Shown: positions 34,311 through 47,398, counted from the first letter of the stretch. The stretch: 64,000 nucleotides of DNA from Tillus elongatus (GCA_964006375.1 OZ023266.1:68930891-68994890), one strand, 5' to 3'. A program made the numbers and translations. The notes: generated by a model from the letters alone, not told the origin.

Positions 34311-34861
34311 CGCTATAAAGACAAATGCGTTCACTTTATTTTGTTTTGGTGACAAAATTACTGCATCTAAATGCGATTGAAAGTTATGTCCTGCAGCCAA
34401 AAAGGAATTACTTTCAGTATCACCTCCTCCTTACAGTTTAATCAAACCTGTGCATATATTCACCCTAGAACTGTCATTATTATCTTACATCGAAGCCCAT
34501 TTGTCCCAGTATCTCACTCGAGAGCTTCGAGCCTTAACACACACCTACATCGATTTATTTATTACTTTGACGTGCGATATCCCATAAACATATAGTAAAC
34601 ATCTTAAGGCGAAGTGTGTTACACCATGTGACATCTCCAATACAGCACCATCTGCTGACAGAATTGAAAGAAGTGTGCGTGTTGCCTGGAAACCTTTATG
34701 TGGGATCGTCACGGCATCCTCGATGACTTTTACATAACGCGACTGTTGACAAGCGGCAGAGCAGGGATACACACTTTCCTTCTTGTGAAAGTGTAACCCG
34801 AGGTAGAACTTTTGCGTTAAATTTCTGTCTTTGTAGGTTCTAACAACAAAAGTCTGGTCTA

Positions 34862-35162
34862 ATGTAGAAAGTGCATTATGGAAGTGAATTTTCATTAAAA
34901 AAAATTTGATAGCAAATATGACTCTTTAATGTACGCATACATCAATTTGGTTACCGGTATAACCTATGTAGTAGAAATAATGTACCACATTTTATCCAAA
35001 TAAGTAACTGTTTTAAAATGTACAAACATTCTCCGAAAATAAACTTTAAATGTTTCCGAGAAAAATGGTTTTCTAGCCAACGAACCTTAGGTAAATGGCA
35101 AATTGAGTTATTGAAATTTGAAGCATTGAATGAAAATTCGCAAAATGCACTTACTGCGTCTA
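34862..35162. mobile_element. MITE with palindromic inverted termini (copy 3)
   Basis: The left end is diverged (GAAAGTGCATTATGGAAGTG) and the right end is better (TGAAAATTCGCAAAATGCAC, then TTACTGCGTC). The inside matches 29130-29403 closely, including AACGAACCTTAGG. The AT-core body resumes directly after it, as at 29404. Confidence 0.7.
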
Positions 35163-35345
35163 GATTTTTTTCTTACAAACATTCATCATATTTCGATAAA
35201 AAAATGTAAAAATGCAATAATATAAGGGATGTTCGGAAAAAAAATTTGTAGGTATCACCAAGGACTTATGGGCCATCCTGTGATTGCCAAAATAATTTTG
35301 CAAGATGCAGCTCAAGACACCCCATAATTAACGTATACAAGTTTT
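35163..35345 (+). repeat. AT-core family body fragment
   Basis: It contains CCAAGGACTTATGGGCCATC and AAGATGCAGCTCAAGACACC, then stops before the AT tract. Confidence 0.65.
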
Positions 35346-35379
35346 TCTCGTATCTTTTATAATAACAAAACTATACTTC

Positions 35380-35555
35380 CAAACAATAAAGTGGTGTCAA
35401 TGAAGTAATATGGTACATTGTCTTTATTATAGGTATAGGTTATACTGAACAAAATGTGTTGCCTGCTCTAAATAAAAAAAGACACATTTGCTAATAAAAA
35501 CAATTTTATAAAAACTCACCACCATAATGCAATTGCTGCATTAAGACTTTTTTTA
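35380..35555. mobile_element. MITE fragment, right half
   Basis: It ends in CTCACCACCATAATGCAATT, then GCTGCATTAAG, a diverged terminus. Confidence 0.5.
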
Positions 35556-35684
35556 TTTGGAATTGTCTTCAGCTTTTGCACTAACTGTTTACAGCCTAGA
35601 TTCCTGCGATCAAAATCGTCCTCAGATATTTCTTGTACAGGGAAAACTCTGCTGCCATTGCTCATAGGCAATTCAATAAGCCGT

Positions 35685-35790
35685 CTACTTCAATATGTCA
35701 ATCTTGGAGAACCCAAATCACCACAACATATTTTAAAGAACCCGACAATCGTTCCACTAAACAAGTTAGCGTCATTAGAAGATAAATAAT
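35685..35790 (-). repeat. Hammerhead-bearing repeat, locus 3 (core mutated)
   Basis: It matches loci 1 and 2 through GGAGAACCCAAATCACCACA and the stem region. On the minus strand the core reads CTAATGA and GGAAC, both departures from the required residues, so cleavage is not expected. Confidence 0.6.
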
Positions 35791-35799
35791 CGAGTTATA

Positions 35800-36510
35800 G
35801 TTTTCCGAAACTAAACGTACAATCTTCCCGAAAACACTGGTCTGACTTTCCTGACCAAAGAACCTCTTCAAACTATTTACTCATCTGCCACGATATAATT
35901 ATCCACAAAAAGTTTTTCACGAAAACCTGAAAATATTTTTTTGCAATAACTTATTAAACAGTTATTATTAATAACCATATCTTCACAAAATCTTACAAAC
36001 AATAATGATTTCTACGGAAACACATAAAAAATTCTATGAAAACTGACTAACTATTTTTTTACACAAAAATTTGCTAAAAGAATACATACAATTCAAATTA
36101 TATACCCAATCTATAATCAAGATTTGAAAAAAGACAATGTAACTTTTTTTTAACTCTTCACGGAAATTTGGACGAGTATAAGTAAAGAAACGCAGCAAGT
36201 GCGTTATAGTACTGAATTTTTATAGAAATGATCAGGCACCAAATATTTTTCTATATATTTTTTTCTTTTAACATAGAAACATTAAGTTTGGTACGTAGCT
36301 TCCTGTTAATATCCTAAACTTACGTATCAAATTTGGTTATCATAGCTTCTCTATTTTTTAAGATAAAACATTTTTTCGAAAGAAAACCCAAAATTTTCCC
36401 GGAAAACCTGGTTCGACTTTCCTGGATAAGAACTTGTCCAAGCCACTTACAATGGGAAGGCACATGCTAAATTTTATCAGAATTGGTCCACTCTTTTTTG
36501 AGTTATCGAT

Positions 36511-36586
<76 letters not shown>

Positions 36587-36700
36587 GAAATTTAAACTGA
36601 CCCCGGATATGGGTTTTAGGGGTCCTAGATCGCGCTTATTTGAGGAATTTTTTTCAAAATTCAAAAGTCGGCATCTCCCCATAAGAAAATTTAATAATAT
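35800..36700 (+). repeat. AT-core composite repeat with (AT)n 36513-36580
   Basis: A MITE left terminus occurs near 36195 (ACGCAGCAAGTGCGTTATAG). It is followed by the body block with CCCAAAATTTTCCCGGAAAA, the anchor GAGTTATCGATGTGAT, 68 bp of AT, and the flank module GACCCCGGATATGGGTTTTA. Confidence 0.75.
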
Positions 36701-37074
36701 TAGCAGAAAAGCTTATATTTTGACGCCACAAGCTGTCAGAAATAAGAAAATTACTTAAGTCTGTCACTTAAAAATTTCATTGAACATTTTTCAAAATGTA
36801 AACATAGAGAGTCCTACCGAATTAATTATTTTTATATAAAATTTCCTTTTTTTTTGTACCAAAGTTGATTTAAATATCTTATTATTCTGCTAAATAACCA
36901 CATATCCGGTCGGTTATTAGGATTGTATGCGATTATAAAGGTAAATATTTCCAAACTAGTCTGTAGGTATAGGGAGCGTTATACGATACCTAAAGTTGGC
37001 ATGGCCTTCACTTCTAAAACACCAAATACAGGATGTTCCACTTGAAAAAAATTAGTTACGGCAGTTAGAACTTT

Positions 37075-38307
37075 TTCGACTTCAGTATTCACTATTTGAG
37101 AGCGCCTACATATAGCACCTCAATTTTTAGACAAATAATATTAACAAAAACTTCTCTGAATGCGTCATTTTCATGGGACTCTGCTATACATATATTGATG
37201 AAAACGTATCATAATTTTTGCTTTGTACAAAAATGTAAAACAACTGAAATAATTTGAAACAACGATAAACGCCAATACTTTTTTCCTCATAAACATGCAT
37301 TATAATTCGATGGAAAATGCAAAAATTCAATAATATAAGAGGTGTTCGATTTAAAGAAAGAAAATGTGTATCACCAACGACTTATGGGCCAGCCTGTGAT
37401 TGTCTAAATAATTTTATTAGATGCCGCATACGATATACCATAACGAACGAACGTATATATTTCTCATTAGTATCTTGTATAATAACGGCAATATTGAACT
37501 TCACCGTAGAAATGCCTCAACCTTATATATGTAAAAAGATGAGAACTAAAACTAACTCCGGATATCGGGTTTTAGAGGACCTAGTTCACGCTGATTTGAA
37601 GAAATATTTTTAAACTCTACAGCAGTGGTCTCCCCATTTATTGTTTAATGCTCTGTAACTAAAACTATTGCTAAAGCATCAGAAAAAGGGTCTATTTGAA
37701 ATGAATTTTCTGGAAACATTTTAGTAAAGTGAAGGGCAATGATTGTTGAAACTGAAACCTTAGGGTTTGTAAAACACACTCCTTGCGACATTTTATCTAC
37801 CTAACGCGTATTCGTTTCACGTTATTTGACTAAAAGTTGCAAATTTTGAAGTTTTAAATCGCAACTTTGACGTTTTAAGAGGAGAAACTATAATATTTTC
37901 AAAGTAACTTTTCTGGCATTTCTTGACATTTTTGAGTCAAAAAACATAACCTCTGCCTGTAGTATATAATATATTTTGTTATTCATACAAAATATATTGT
38001 TTTTGTGCCTTTCTCTGGTCATCAGTGGCACCCAGTTTTTTAATGCCTACAACTTTTTTATTGTAAGTTACAGACCTACATTTTGGCATGTAGCGTACAC
38101 TCTATAATATAAATCAGAGTACCGAATTTGGTTGCCATGACTTTGTCATTTTTGGAGATCTCAAAAATTTTCGAAAGGAAACACAACATTTTCCGGGAAA
38201 AACTAGGCCGATTTTCTTGGATAACCAACTTATTCAAGCCATTTGCAATTTCCAAACTTAATGGAAATCAGCCTATTATTTTTTGAGTTATCAGTGTGAT
38301 AATGTAT

Positions 38308-38397
<90 letters not shown>

Positions 38398-38490
38398 GAA
38401 AGTGACCCCGGACACGGATTATAGGGGTCCTAGTTTGCGCTTTTTTGAAGAATTTTTTTAAATTAAAAAGTAGAGGTCTCTTCAAAAAAT
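37075..38490 (+). repeat. AT-core composite repeat with (AT)n 38311-38392
   Basis: A near-complete unit in the same module order as 29404-30310: CCAACGACTTATGGGCCAGC, the first flank module near 37557, ATCAGAAAAAGGGTCTATTT, the cores near 37840-38260, the anchor GAGTTATCAGTGTGAT, then AT and the flank GTGACCCCGGACACGG. Confidence 0.78.
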
Positions 38491-39156
38491 CTTTAATTTT
38501 TTTAAACGGAACAACTTGTCTTGTCAACATTGTAGCCAATAGACCAAACCGCCGGAACTAGACTTCAGAAAAATCCAAGTAGATGATAAAGTTATAGTCT
38601 CAGCATTATTTAAAACTAACGTTTAGTAAATCATCGAATTATAAGACCTTACTTTTCAGATCAGACGCTACCAGGCGAAGGATACTTGAATTCTCTTCAA
38701 GCATACTTAATTCTACATCTGGCCGCGACAGAAAGATCTAAGGCAGCCTGATCTTCTAGCTTACCACCTCTTTTTTAAGCAGGATAGAATACTTCCAACA
38801 CTATACAGCTCCCGCTCTAACTTGATCTTATAGAGTGGCGACTAAAGTGTCCGATGGGTCATCGCTGAGGATTTTTTGCCATCGAGCGTATATCTAAAAT
38901 CCAAAGCTTAGATCAGCGTCTCTCAATCTTGCAGAACTTGCAACGCAATTTTCAATCACAATTCAAAACCGGGAAATCTCTGCCACAAAAATGCCAAGAA
39001 CCGCTTAAATCTTTGTCAGCAATTGATAATGTGTTTCAAGTGACAATTCAAATAAATCTGTAATTAGTTGTTGCGTTTACCTTTAATATAATATAAAATT
39101 TACCAGGGCACGAAGTCGGCCTCAAGTAGCTATCCGACAAACAAACATTGCGTCAC
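38491..39156. other. Gene-free stretch
   Basis: No recognised protein remnant or repeat unit. Confidence 0.4.
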
Positions 39157-39222
39157 TGCGTATTTGGTTCAATGGTAGAATGCGGGCTCCGTACGCAGAC
39201 GACCCGGGGTCGGTTCTCGCTT
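39157..39222 (+). tRNA. tRNA-like sequence
   Basis: The A box is close to TGGTTCAATGGTAGAATG, and a TpsiC-arm-like stretch (CCCGGGGTCGGTTCTCG) follows at about the right distance. The B box is imperfect and the acceptor stem does not pair convincingly. It could be a tRNA pseudogene or the head of a different SINE from the three full copies. Confidence 0.4.
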
Positions 39223-40902
39223 GATGAATTTAACATTTTATTTTGTTTCGCTGTAATATTTGGTAGGAACAATAGTGTACAGATTTCGTACGTTCCGAAC
39301 AAGATATCATTTTTGTTTAAAATGCCTGGATAACTTTGTCACCTTACGATTTTCAGCAGACATGCAGACATTTTGTTATTGCTAATATTGTTCAATTTTT
39401 ATTAAGAATATCCACTAATAGAAAATATATTTTCAAAAAACTTTTTTACTTGCTGGAAAAACCGGTTCCATTAGGTTGGCTAAAAGAAATCATCGAGGAA
39501 ATTAATGAGGGAAAATAACTGCTAGGTTTATAATTTGGCAGGAACTTTACTTTTCTAAATATGAACTAAGTTTTCTTTTGGAAACCTCTTCTAGCTTTAA
39601 TAAAATTTGTAATACAAGTTTCTTCAAAGAGACGTACCCTACCTAGATATACCAAATTTTAATTTTCTAACATAATAGAATATTGAGTTTTGTGCACTTT
39701 TCGCAACAGTGCACACACAAATTCTTTTAGTTAATAGAGAGATATCGATTGTAACACTTTTGAAAAAATTTATTAAATGAGCGCGTATTTGGACCTCTAA
39801 AACAAATATTCAAGATCTGTGTAAGTTAGAGTATTAATTTTAGTAGTATGCCGTACTAACAATGTACCATTCTTATGAAAATTTACCACTAGAACGCACT
39901 TGCTGCGTCCCGAAATTTTTATTATTTTTTCAAGTTGGGGATCTTATCCATTATGCGACATTTTATTCGTTTTGTTTGAAAACAAAAAAATTAAATGTAT
40001 TTTGAACAAGATTTACATTTCCTTAACGTTTTTGTGTCTCCTGCCCTAAAACGCTTTCATTTATTGCCACTTTAACAGCTCTAGCAATCTGCGTAAAACT
40101 TACGTTCATCTTTATCAACAGCTACGAGATATTTCAAATGAGGTAAACTTAAAAACCCCTACAAACTTTTTTATTGCGCTTTTATTGCAAAAGTTACCCT
40201 ATAAACTCTATTTTATCTTTCTGTGCATCAGTGTGGCGAAAGTGGATTTAAAGTCGAAAATAAAATTGGTTTTCATTTACTCAAAACTTATTGGTAAAAG
40301 TTGTAAGAAATATATATTGCAATGTACACGGTGTTCCTTCAAGCAAAAGTATAACGATTTACGCCAAGTTATGTATAGTCTGGTCCAAAAGTAACGATAA
40401 GTGGAGCAGCGGTAGAGTCTTTGCAATATTACGGTTCAGAAAAACTTACCCAGTCCAAAAGTTAGAATTAAAAGAGCGAGTGAGAAATTGAATTTCGATT
40501 TTTCTGTATATCTAGAAAAGTATTTGATGTATGATCTTATAAATTGGTACTGATTGGTTTTTAACACTGTCTCAATTGAGCCCCAGCAACAAAAGGGCAC
40601 TGATTGCCGCTCTTTTCAAGTTTTATTAATATTGACACATTTAATTTAGCTTAAATTAATTTTAACATTTATTAAAGGTTTTTGGTAAGTGTACATGAAT
40701 GATGATAAAGTTGAGGTCGAAGTAGGTTTGGAGACATATTAGTGATGGAACCAATTATAATTACACTAAGACTGGACAACATGTCTAAAAAACAAATAAC
40801 ATGAATCATGACAGCCTTATTGCATCTTTTATAAAATTTGTTTATTATACAAACACAATTGAAGTTGTTTTAAATGACACATTGTATATCTATAATAAAT
40901 AC
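39223..40902. other. Gene-free stretch with one MITE end
   Basis: A MITE right terminus lies at about 39875-39912 (ACTAGAACGCACTTGCTGCG). No genes were recognised. Confidence 0.45.
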
Positions 40903-40927
40903 ATATTATTATTATTATTATTATTAC

Positions 40928-41002
<75 letters not shown>

Positions 41003-41009
41003 GATTATG

Positions 41010-41108
<99 letters not shown>
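40903..41108. repeat. (ATT)n microsatellite
   Basis: About 205 bp of ATT triplets, interrupted by ACT near 40927 and ATG twice near 41000. It is possibly grown from the 3' triplet tail of a lost non-LTR element. Confidence 0.95.
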
Positions 41109-41295
41109 GCGGGTTCATTGCCAATTCTGGCAAGTAAATATAGTACCCTATTGAGGCAACTTGAGTTCCTGTCTATTGCCTTTAATTAAGAAAAGCAGAG
41201 GTCAGGCTACATGTCAATCAGAACTGCCTTTTGTATGATGATGTAGGTATTATCTTTTATACCTAGAGCGAGAACAGCCGGCTTGTATGTTAGGT

Positions 41296-42883
41296 ACGAA
41301 AGATGCTCTCTTCTCTTAATACCAGGAAATCCTCTGACCTTGACAAGATCCCAGCAATTGTTCTCAAAAAATGCGCACCAGAACTTGCTCCTGTCCTGAC
41401 TCGTCTGTTTCAGACATCTTACAATATAGGCATATTCCCTAGTAACAGGAAAACTGCTCGAGTACAACTCGTCCCCAAAAAAGGATCGAAAGCGCTTCAA
41501 CTACAGGCCTATTTCTCTCCTTTCAGTCATCTCTAAAGTGATGGAAAAGTATATAATCACCGAATTCCTAAAATTTCTTGAAAAACACAGTCTAATCCAC
41601 GACAGGCAGTATGGATTCCGTCAGCGCAGATCAACTGCCGACCTCCTTTAATTTGTCACCCATACTTGGAACAAGTCTATGGAACTACACGGCGAATCCC
41701 AGATTGTCGCTCTAGACATATCCAAAGCATTCGACCAGGTCTGACACGTAGTGCTGTTCAATAAACAACCGGCTTGTGGCCTACCACCAAAACTCTGTAC
41801 ATGGACAGCAAATTTCCTCTCCAACCGCGGCATTTCTGTTGTCGTGGATGGCCATTCCTCTAAACTGTATCCAATTAATGCAGGAGTTCCTCAAGGTTCA
41901 GCTTTAGCCCCTACTTTGTTTCTTCTCCACATCAATGACCTCCTCTCTAGCACATCCAACCCAGTTCACAATTACGCGGACGACAGCACCCTTCACTCAA
42001 ATATACAATATTATAAGCCTGTCTCTTTACCAATTAGATGAGGATCGCAGACTCATGTAGGGTTCTATCTCCGTGGATCTCCAAAAAATATTAGACTGGG
42101 GAAGTAGAAATCTTGTAAAATTTAACCCCACCAAATTACAGTCTTGCTTTCTTTCTCATAAGAGATACACCAGCCCTAGACCCATCACAATAAGCAACCA
42201 AGTTATTCAAAGTAATGAGTCCTTTTCACTTATTGGCATCTCTGTGAATCGAAATCTCAATTGGCACCAACATGTCACATCAATTGCAGAAGCGGCTACT
42301 AAGAAATTAGGTTTCCTCTTCCGGGCTCGCAAATACTTTTCACCAGCAAATCTCTATACTTTATATACTTCACAAATAAGACCAAACCTCGAATACTGCT
42401 CCCACATCTGGGGTGCTGGTGCTTCTACACTCGCTATCCTGGACTCCATTCAGAAGAGAGCTATACATCTCATCGGTGACCCTACTCTCACCCAAAGGCT
42501 GCCATCCCTTGCCCACCGACGTGCCGTTGGTGACCTCTCTCTCTTTTATAGATATATGCACGGGCACTGCTCAGAGGAGCGTTCTTCCATAGTTCCTCCA
42601 CCTGCTGCCCCCAACAGATATACCAGGGGAACAGAGCGAATGCACCCTTTTACTGTCCAGGTCACCAGACATAGAACATCTTGTTATGCTCGCTCTTTTG
42701 TCCCGAGGACTTTCAAGTTGTGGAATTCCTTGCCGGCACATGTTTTTCCTTCTCCCCCGAACCTCCAAACCTTCAAGTCCAGAATTAACAAGTTGCCTCT
42801 TTCCTCCTTGTCGACACCCACGGTACGATAGTATTTAGGCTGTAAGCCATCGTGGTGTGTTGTTGAAATTATATTAAAAAAAC
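41296..42883 (+). pseudogene. Jockey-like reverse transcriptase, decayed, 5'-truncated
   Basis: Plus-strand RT blocks appear in order across three frames: TRKSSDLDKIPAIVLKK, RPISLLSVISKVMEKYI, YGFRQRRSTADLL (then TAA), ALDISKAFDQV (then TGA), INAGVPQGSALAPTLFLLHI with NYADDSTLH, and, after another shift, an open frame 42073-42831 with the thumb and C-terminal region (RPNLEYCSHIWGA, LWNSLPAHVFP). The endonuclease and ORF1 are missing. A short 3' region ends in an A run at 42876-42882, which meets the R2-clade relic directly. There are at least two stops and two frameshifts. Confidence 0.8.
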
Positions 42884-44330
42884 TGGTACACTTCAGTGGC
42901 GCCAATGACTATTGGTATCACGGTAACTTGCCAGCGTCGCCACATCTCCTTTACCACTTCAGCCAGGGGTAAATATTTCGAGATTTTTTCCCCGCATTTC
43001 TTCTCTATATTTTCAGGACATGGATTTGTTATATCTATCAGGTAAGTTTCATGTGTTTGTTCGTTGGTAAAAACTATTTTCGGCCTATTATTTGGTATGT
43101 GCCTGTGTTCTGTTCCAATATAGGATGTGATCATTAGTTTTAATTACAAACGCTGATTGGTAAGTGAAATAAGGCACAGAGCAGAATCTACTCGACACAA
43201 TAAAGCCTGATGCATCCCATGTATACAGTTGGAGCTAGTGTCGGGCATCCGCTAATAATGTGTTTCATAGACTCAGCTGTAGTCGAGCAGGCACGACATC
43301 TATCAGAAGTAACTGTGGGATCCCGAACGACATATTTCATGAAATTATGGGTCACCACCACTCGATCTTGTATTGCCACTACGAAACCCTCGGTTTTCGC
43401 GAAGATGTTGCCACATATAAGCCAGCTGAAAGAGGCGTCACGGTCAATGTGTTCTGCCGCGAGAGTGTCCCGTGCAGGGTCTTGGCCAACCACTGCTCAA
43501 TTTCTTGACGGCATAACTGGTATCGAACTTCCTGGTCCGGGAGGGGAACATTAAGCCTTACGGGTGTGAGTTTATTGTCGACTGATATTATTGCATTATG
43601 GAGGCTGCCGATTAAGGCTTTATCGTGAAAATATTTATGTAAATTCCGAGTTTGCCTCTCCTGCATGGTAGTCAATTTCAGTACGCCTCTGCGTCTTTGC
43701 GACCGCATGAGTTGGAACCGTTCTACAGAACTTTTGGGATGATCTGCCCTGTACTCCGTGTACAAAGTCCTAGTCTGTCTATACAGAGCTTTGTGCTCTA
43801 TCTTTGTCCATTCAATAGTTCTAAATGTGTATACAGCCACCGGAATGGTAAGCGTGTTGATGGCTCTTGTTTTATTAACGACTGACAGGCTTGTCTTTAG
43901 AATTTGTTTCACCCTTTCTTGCATCCCCTCCTTTGTTCTGCTTTTTACAAGCTTGTCCTCTAATACACAGGTTTGCTCACACCCCAGGTATTTGTACAGC
44001 TCCTTTTCCTCCATAACTATTATTTCTCCTGTTTCCCTGCCAACTTGATATGTTGTTGCCTCAACCAAATTTCCCCCTTCATTCCGTTTATTCGACACTT
44101 CTCTAGCCCAAGCTCATTAAGGATGTCTTTGTAGAATTTGACAGAAAAGCTAAGCGACTTATCAATTTTCTTCCTAGTAGTTGCATATATCTCAAGATCG
44201 TCCATAAAGAGGTGTGTCAAACTCTCGTCCGATGTTATGGGGTAAACTTGACTGGATCTCTTTAGCGCCTCCGACAGTGGGTTCCACGCAAGGCAGGACC
44301 ACAGTGGACTTAGCGCGTTACCTTGGTATT
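42884..44330 (-). pseudogene. R2-clade non-LTR retrotransposon remnant: RT end and restriction-like endonuclease
   Basis: On the minus strand: the end of the RT with QGNALSPLWSCLAWNPLSEA and the catalytic-box variant FMDDLEIYAT (44330-44200), KYLGCEQT in the next frame, a thumb/linker region (RRRGVLKLTTMQERQTRNLH), a CCHC-type finger (CRACSTTAESMKHIISGC), and a type-IIS-like endonuclease with NNRPKIVFTNE, TYLIDITNPC and KYLPLAEVVKEMWRRW, ending VIGATEVYQ. A single C-terminal restriction-like endonuclease marks the R2/R4/NeSL side of the non-LTR tree. Frameshifts near 44090 and 43430 and a stop near 43188 disable it. Its 5' part is lost at the triplet repeat at 44332. Confidence 0.8.
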
Positions 44331-44331
44331 T

Positions 44332-44450
<119 letters not shown>

Positions 44451-45244
44451 GGGTGTACCTGTTGAATTGCTTAAAAATCAGCAGCTTTAGCAATATTTGC
44501 ATTTTAAAAATAGCTGTAGTAATGCAACACTATAGCTTATATCAGGTCATTGCTTTTTCCTATTGACTCAGATTTCACTCTTTGGCTCGATACACCTAAT
44601 CTCTCGACATCTTAAAGTTAACTTGGACTTGGAATGCCAAGTGTCAATTGTCTTTGAAGGCTGTATGTTAGGGTGGCCGAAAAAAATAAATTTTGATTTA
44701 TACTTTGCAATACCCAAAAACGTGCCTTTTAGTATGTATATTCACTAAAAATCTTTTAGTTTTTTAAGAAAAATATTATCAGCCCTCTATCCGCTCCTTA
44801 ATAATCCAAAAATTTGAAATAAAAAATAAGAATTAAATAACCGTTTGGAAAGTATCTCTTTCATGTATATAGTATCCCTTATTTCTCTTTAAATTTATAA
44901 TGTAAAATCTTCAGTTCTCTACCACCCTCTAAAAATAGTGTTTAATTAAGTCAAACTCAACACTTTCCGTTAACGTGGGATTCACAAAATTAAGTAGAAA
45001 TAATGTTTGTTATTACAAAATAAATGTTTATTCAAATGGCTATATTTGATATAGATAGATGAGAGTAGGTGAACCTAATGTTTATTTATTTTTAAAAACC
45101 AATATACCTAAAACTTTACGTGTCTAATGACAAATAATAATAAATACTTTAACTATATTAAACTGTCACAGTAAACTGCCCGAAATTAAGTCTGACAAAA
45201 AAAAAGCTTAAGTTCCTATCTTCGGTAATCTGACACATTTAAAC
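44451..45244. other. Gene-free stretch
   Basis: No recognised feature. Confidence 0.4.
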
Positions 45245-46795
45245 CCTGTGATGCTGCCGACAATTGAACAAGTGCTTCGCTGTTATTCTTTTTATTCGTC
45301 ACGAACTGAGATTTATTAAACAGTGTGCCAAGGAACCGAGTTTTGAGAAGTTTGCAATGAACGTAAAATTAAAAATATTCAGAAAGTCGCGGCAATTCCA
45401 ATGGTATCTAAAGATCGTATTGTGCAATTCATACGCAGGTACCATGGTAAGTTTTTGAACCTAATAAGATGTCCTAAAAGTAATCAAAATAAGCCTTATG
45501 AATTGACAGTAACTTATTTTATAGGAGAATAATCAGAAAAGGGTTCGATATTAGTCCTTGCAAATGTGACTCCTCTACATGCGATTGTCAAAAGGTAAGA
45601 AAAGTACCTTATGAGGAACAAGTATTTCTCACTGATCAAATATCAATTAGAAAATGGCCATCGGAATTTTCGATATTGACGAAACTATAGGTTAACTGTC
45701 AAAGATGTTCCAAAATCAATTGATACAAAACGGCTGAGAAAATACAGATTCTATGATTTGATACCCAGACGTTCTACCCAGGATCAGGTAAGTACATTGG
45801 CGCTGGGCACAGACGAAACATCAGTGTTCAAGTCGTCATTCAGTAATGATGAACTATGTCAATCATTTATCATAAAAGTGAATTCAGAGGTCAGCCTACC
45901 TTCGACATCAAAGTGCACATAGATAAGGCTGAAGTTACCCACATTAGCTATTATTTGCGATGAATATGGCTTATCTAATAGATCGGCTGCTGCTGTTGCA
46001 AGTGCAGTTTTAAAGGATGCGGGAGTAATTACTGCAGAAAATGTCTCAAAAATGATTGACCAGAATAAAGTAGGAAGCGTGCGTCAGAAAACAGGAAGTA
46101 CCCAAAGTAAAGAGTTTCAGACTGCTAATAAAACATCAATGGCCTGTACTTAGATGGAAGAAAAGGTAAATTTAGTGTAGTGGAGATGCGACCGCATTTA
46201 TGGAAAAACTATTGCAAACTATCGCTCATCGAAGGACCCCATTCTTTTTATATAGGCCACGTTGCTTCAGTCACAGGCAAAGCAAATAAATTGAAAAGAC
46301 AACAAGACTTTTAAAAGTGATGGTACCGTTGTAAACACCGTTCATGCAAAGTCTGTAATAAAATATATTGAACTTGAACGTAAACGTCCCTTAAATGATT
46401 AACACACGAGAACAAGCTACATTTACACAAACATTTAGATGACACAACAACAGGACCTTTTGTCGTACCAACGCTAAACTACACTGCTGTAAAGTACTTC
46501 CACTTATTCAACCGGGCTGAATGCAAGGTGACCAACTTACCAGTTATGGCTTACATACCAGATGATGATATTAAGAACTTCATTAAATATGGTGTAGTGC
46601 AAGAATTTGACTTTAACCAATTCTCATGTCACACCCAATTGGTCGAAAAAAGTGTAAAATTGGTGACGGACCATCTTTGGTTTCAGGTCAAAAATCTAGA
46701 GATGGTTTATCCGTTCAATCTGGGAAGATATTTCCAACTTTTAAAAGGAAGCCACAATTTAAAGTTGAATATAAAAACTTATTTTTTTACTTGTT
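45245..46795 (+). pseudogene. Decayed multi-exon gene of unknown function (probable multicopy, transposon-linked family)
   Basis: Blocks of protein-like sequence in shifting plus frames: VLRCYSFY/FIRHELRFIKQCAKEPSF, AAIPMVSKDRIVQFIRRYH, a cysteine cluster SPCKCDSSTCDCQK, RKYRFYDLIPRRSTQD, a block TLAIICDEYGLSNRSAAAVA then SAVLKDAGVITAEN, TVVNTVHAKSVIKYIELERK, and a C-terminal block with MAYIPDDDIKNFI and EFDFNQFSCHTQLVEKSVKL. Intron-like junctions are visible (GTAAGT after 45447, an AG before 45524, GTAAGA near 45595, GTAAGT near 45788). It resembles, from memory, a large family of uncharacterised proteins found in many copies in some insect genomes. I do not know its function. Stops and shifts make this copy dead. 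Confidence 0.5.
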
Positions 46796-47101
46796 AACCT
46801 ATTATTTTTATTCAATGCTAAATTTGTTTAATTGGTTTATTGATTAGCATATGTTCTAGTGCTTTTTTAATATACCATTTAAGCAACCTCCTAAAGGATC
46901 GCACTAAACGTCTATGGGAGCACTCTACTTTTATAGCCTTGCCGTAGTAGATGCCCTTATTCCTTTAAACTAATTTCAAGGTTACTAGCTACTCGAAATA
47001 AAATCTCTTTAAGTATATTTATTATTATTACTATTAGTACTTATTTATTTGAGACTAAAATTATACCATTTGTCTTACAAAAATCTGTGCTTGTGACTAT
47101 A
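46796..47101. other. Gene-free stretch
   Basis: No recognised feature. Confidence 0.4.
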
Positions 47102-47112
47102 TTAACTAATAT

Positions 47113-47398
47113 GTGTGTATGTGTGTGTTTTTGTTTTGCTTCTAAACATCTGCCTTTCTGTAGGGAGTATAGGGATCTTTAACGTGCCCAGCATATCATG
47201 GACACGGGACCGACGGCTTTACGCCCCCTCGAAGGACGGAACGTGCAGACATTTAACTTGCTAAAATACAATGCCAGAACCTCGTTTGATGTTAATGTTA
47301 CAGTTTGTAGTGAAAAAGTGAATAGAGAACCCTGGGATCGAACCCAGTACCCTTCAGTTCAGAGGAACACGTTCTTACCCCTGAACCACCGAGGCTCT
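47113..47398 (-). mobile_element. tRNA-derived SINE (copy 2, minus strand)
   Basis: The tRNA-like head lies at the high-coordinate end, with a clean A box (GGTTCAGGGGTAAGAACG) and an exact B box (GGTTCGATCCC). The body is slightly shortened and the tail is GT-rich on the plus strand. Target duplication TTAACTAATAT occurs at 47102-47112 and 47399-47409. Of the three copies it has the best B box. Confidence 0.88.

Noticed and set aside
40801..41189. Poly-Leu, poly-Tyr and poly-Ile frames
   Set aside because: Translation of the ATT microsatellite.
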